Source of the DNA: Pseudomonadota bacterium
GTDB lineage: Bacteria; Pseudomonadota; Gammaproteobacteria; Burkholderiales; Burkholderiaceae
Direction: 5' to 3'
NCBI GenBank assembly: GCA_963205525.1
Contig: CAUJJP010000053.1
Span: forward strand, 1-17,562
DNA: 17,562 nt
Part shown: positions 17,530 through 17,562 of the stretch, piece after piece
Numbering within the stretch: position 1 is the first letter of the stretch
How the letters are laid out: every line of letters starts with the position of its first letter
Position numbers and translations under genes: made by a program
Notes under the pieces: model-generated
The model's database searches: none
What the model was told of the DNA's origin: nothing
Seen by the model: the letters and a program-made list of their open reading frames with translations, nothing else

Positions 17530-17562
17530 GCGCCTGGCGGATCCGGGCCAACCCTGGCGCCG
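17530..17562. other. Short sequence after the M16 protease gene
   Basis: Only 33 bases remain after the stop codon. They contain a direct repeat CCTGGCG (17533-17539 and 17553-17559) and the beginning and end of a loose GCGCC/GGCGC inverted repeat. There is too little sequence to say whether this is a terminator or the start of another gene. Confidence 0.3.

Overview
The window is GC-rich chromosomal DNA, most likely from a betaproteobacterium of the order Burkholderiales (Rubrivivax/Leptothrix-like). This is judged from protein character: a sigma-70 with a long Lys/Ala/Pro-rich N-terminal extension, a short H-NS with a GRGPRP-type core, and argA divergent from hrpA. No rRNA, tRNA, CRISPR array, phage or insertion-sequence gene was found, and no gene-free stretch exceeds 300 bases. 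The largest gaps are 2137-2386 and 8655-8894.

Layout. Seven genes lie on the minus strand. Read in their transcription order they are argA (9180-10520), yggX (8895-9167), a periplasmic Fe(III)-binding protein gene (7611-8654), an H-NS-family gene (7218-7523), a MASE1-PAS-PAS-GGDEF-EAL c-di-GMP enzyme gene (4204-7167), dnaG (2387-4207) and the first 712 codons of rpoD (1-2136, cut by the window edge). Two genes face right: hrpA (10604-14596) and an M16/pitrilysin-type zinc protease gene (14611-17529), 14 bp apart and probably one transcription unit. argA and hrpA are divergent across 83 bp.

How the genes relate. dnaG-rpoD is the conserved core of the macromolecular-synthesis operon, but rpsU is not next to dnaG here. 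The gene just upstream is the c-di-GMP enzyme, whose TGA overlaps the dnaG GTG start in a GTGA tetranucleotide. The c-di-GMP gene may in turn overlap the end of the H-NS gene through a CTG start. This suggests a chain H-NS -> c-di-GMP enzyme -> dnaG -> rpoD. yggX and the Fe(III)-binding protein form a small iron-related pair; the latter has its own candidate promoter with a palindrome between the -35 and -10, and no ABC permease or ATPase gene nearby.

Most of the window is ordinary housekeeping sequence. I see no clear case for an undescribed system. The points most worth a second look are the c-di-GMP enzyme/dnaG overlap, the possible CTG start, the operator-like palindrome upstream of the iron-binding protein, and a 6 x 9-bp Gly-X-Gln repeat placed exactly at the predicted mature N-terminus of the M16 protease.
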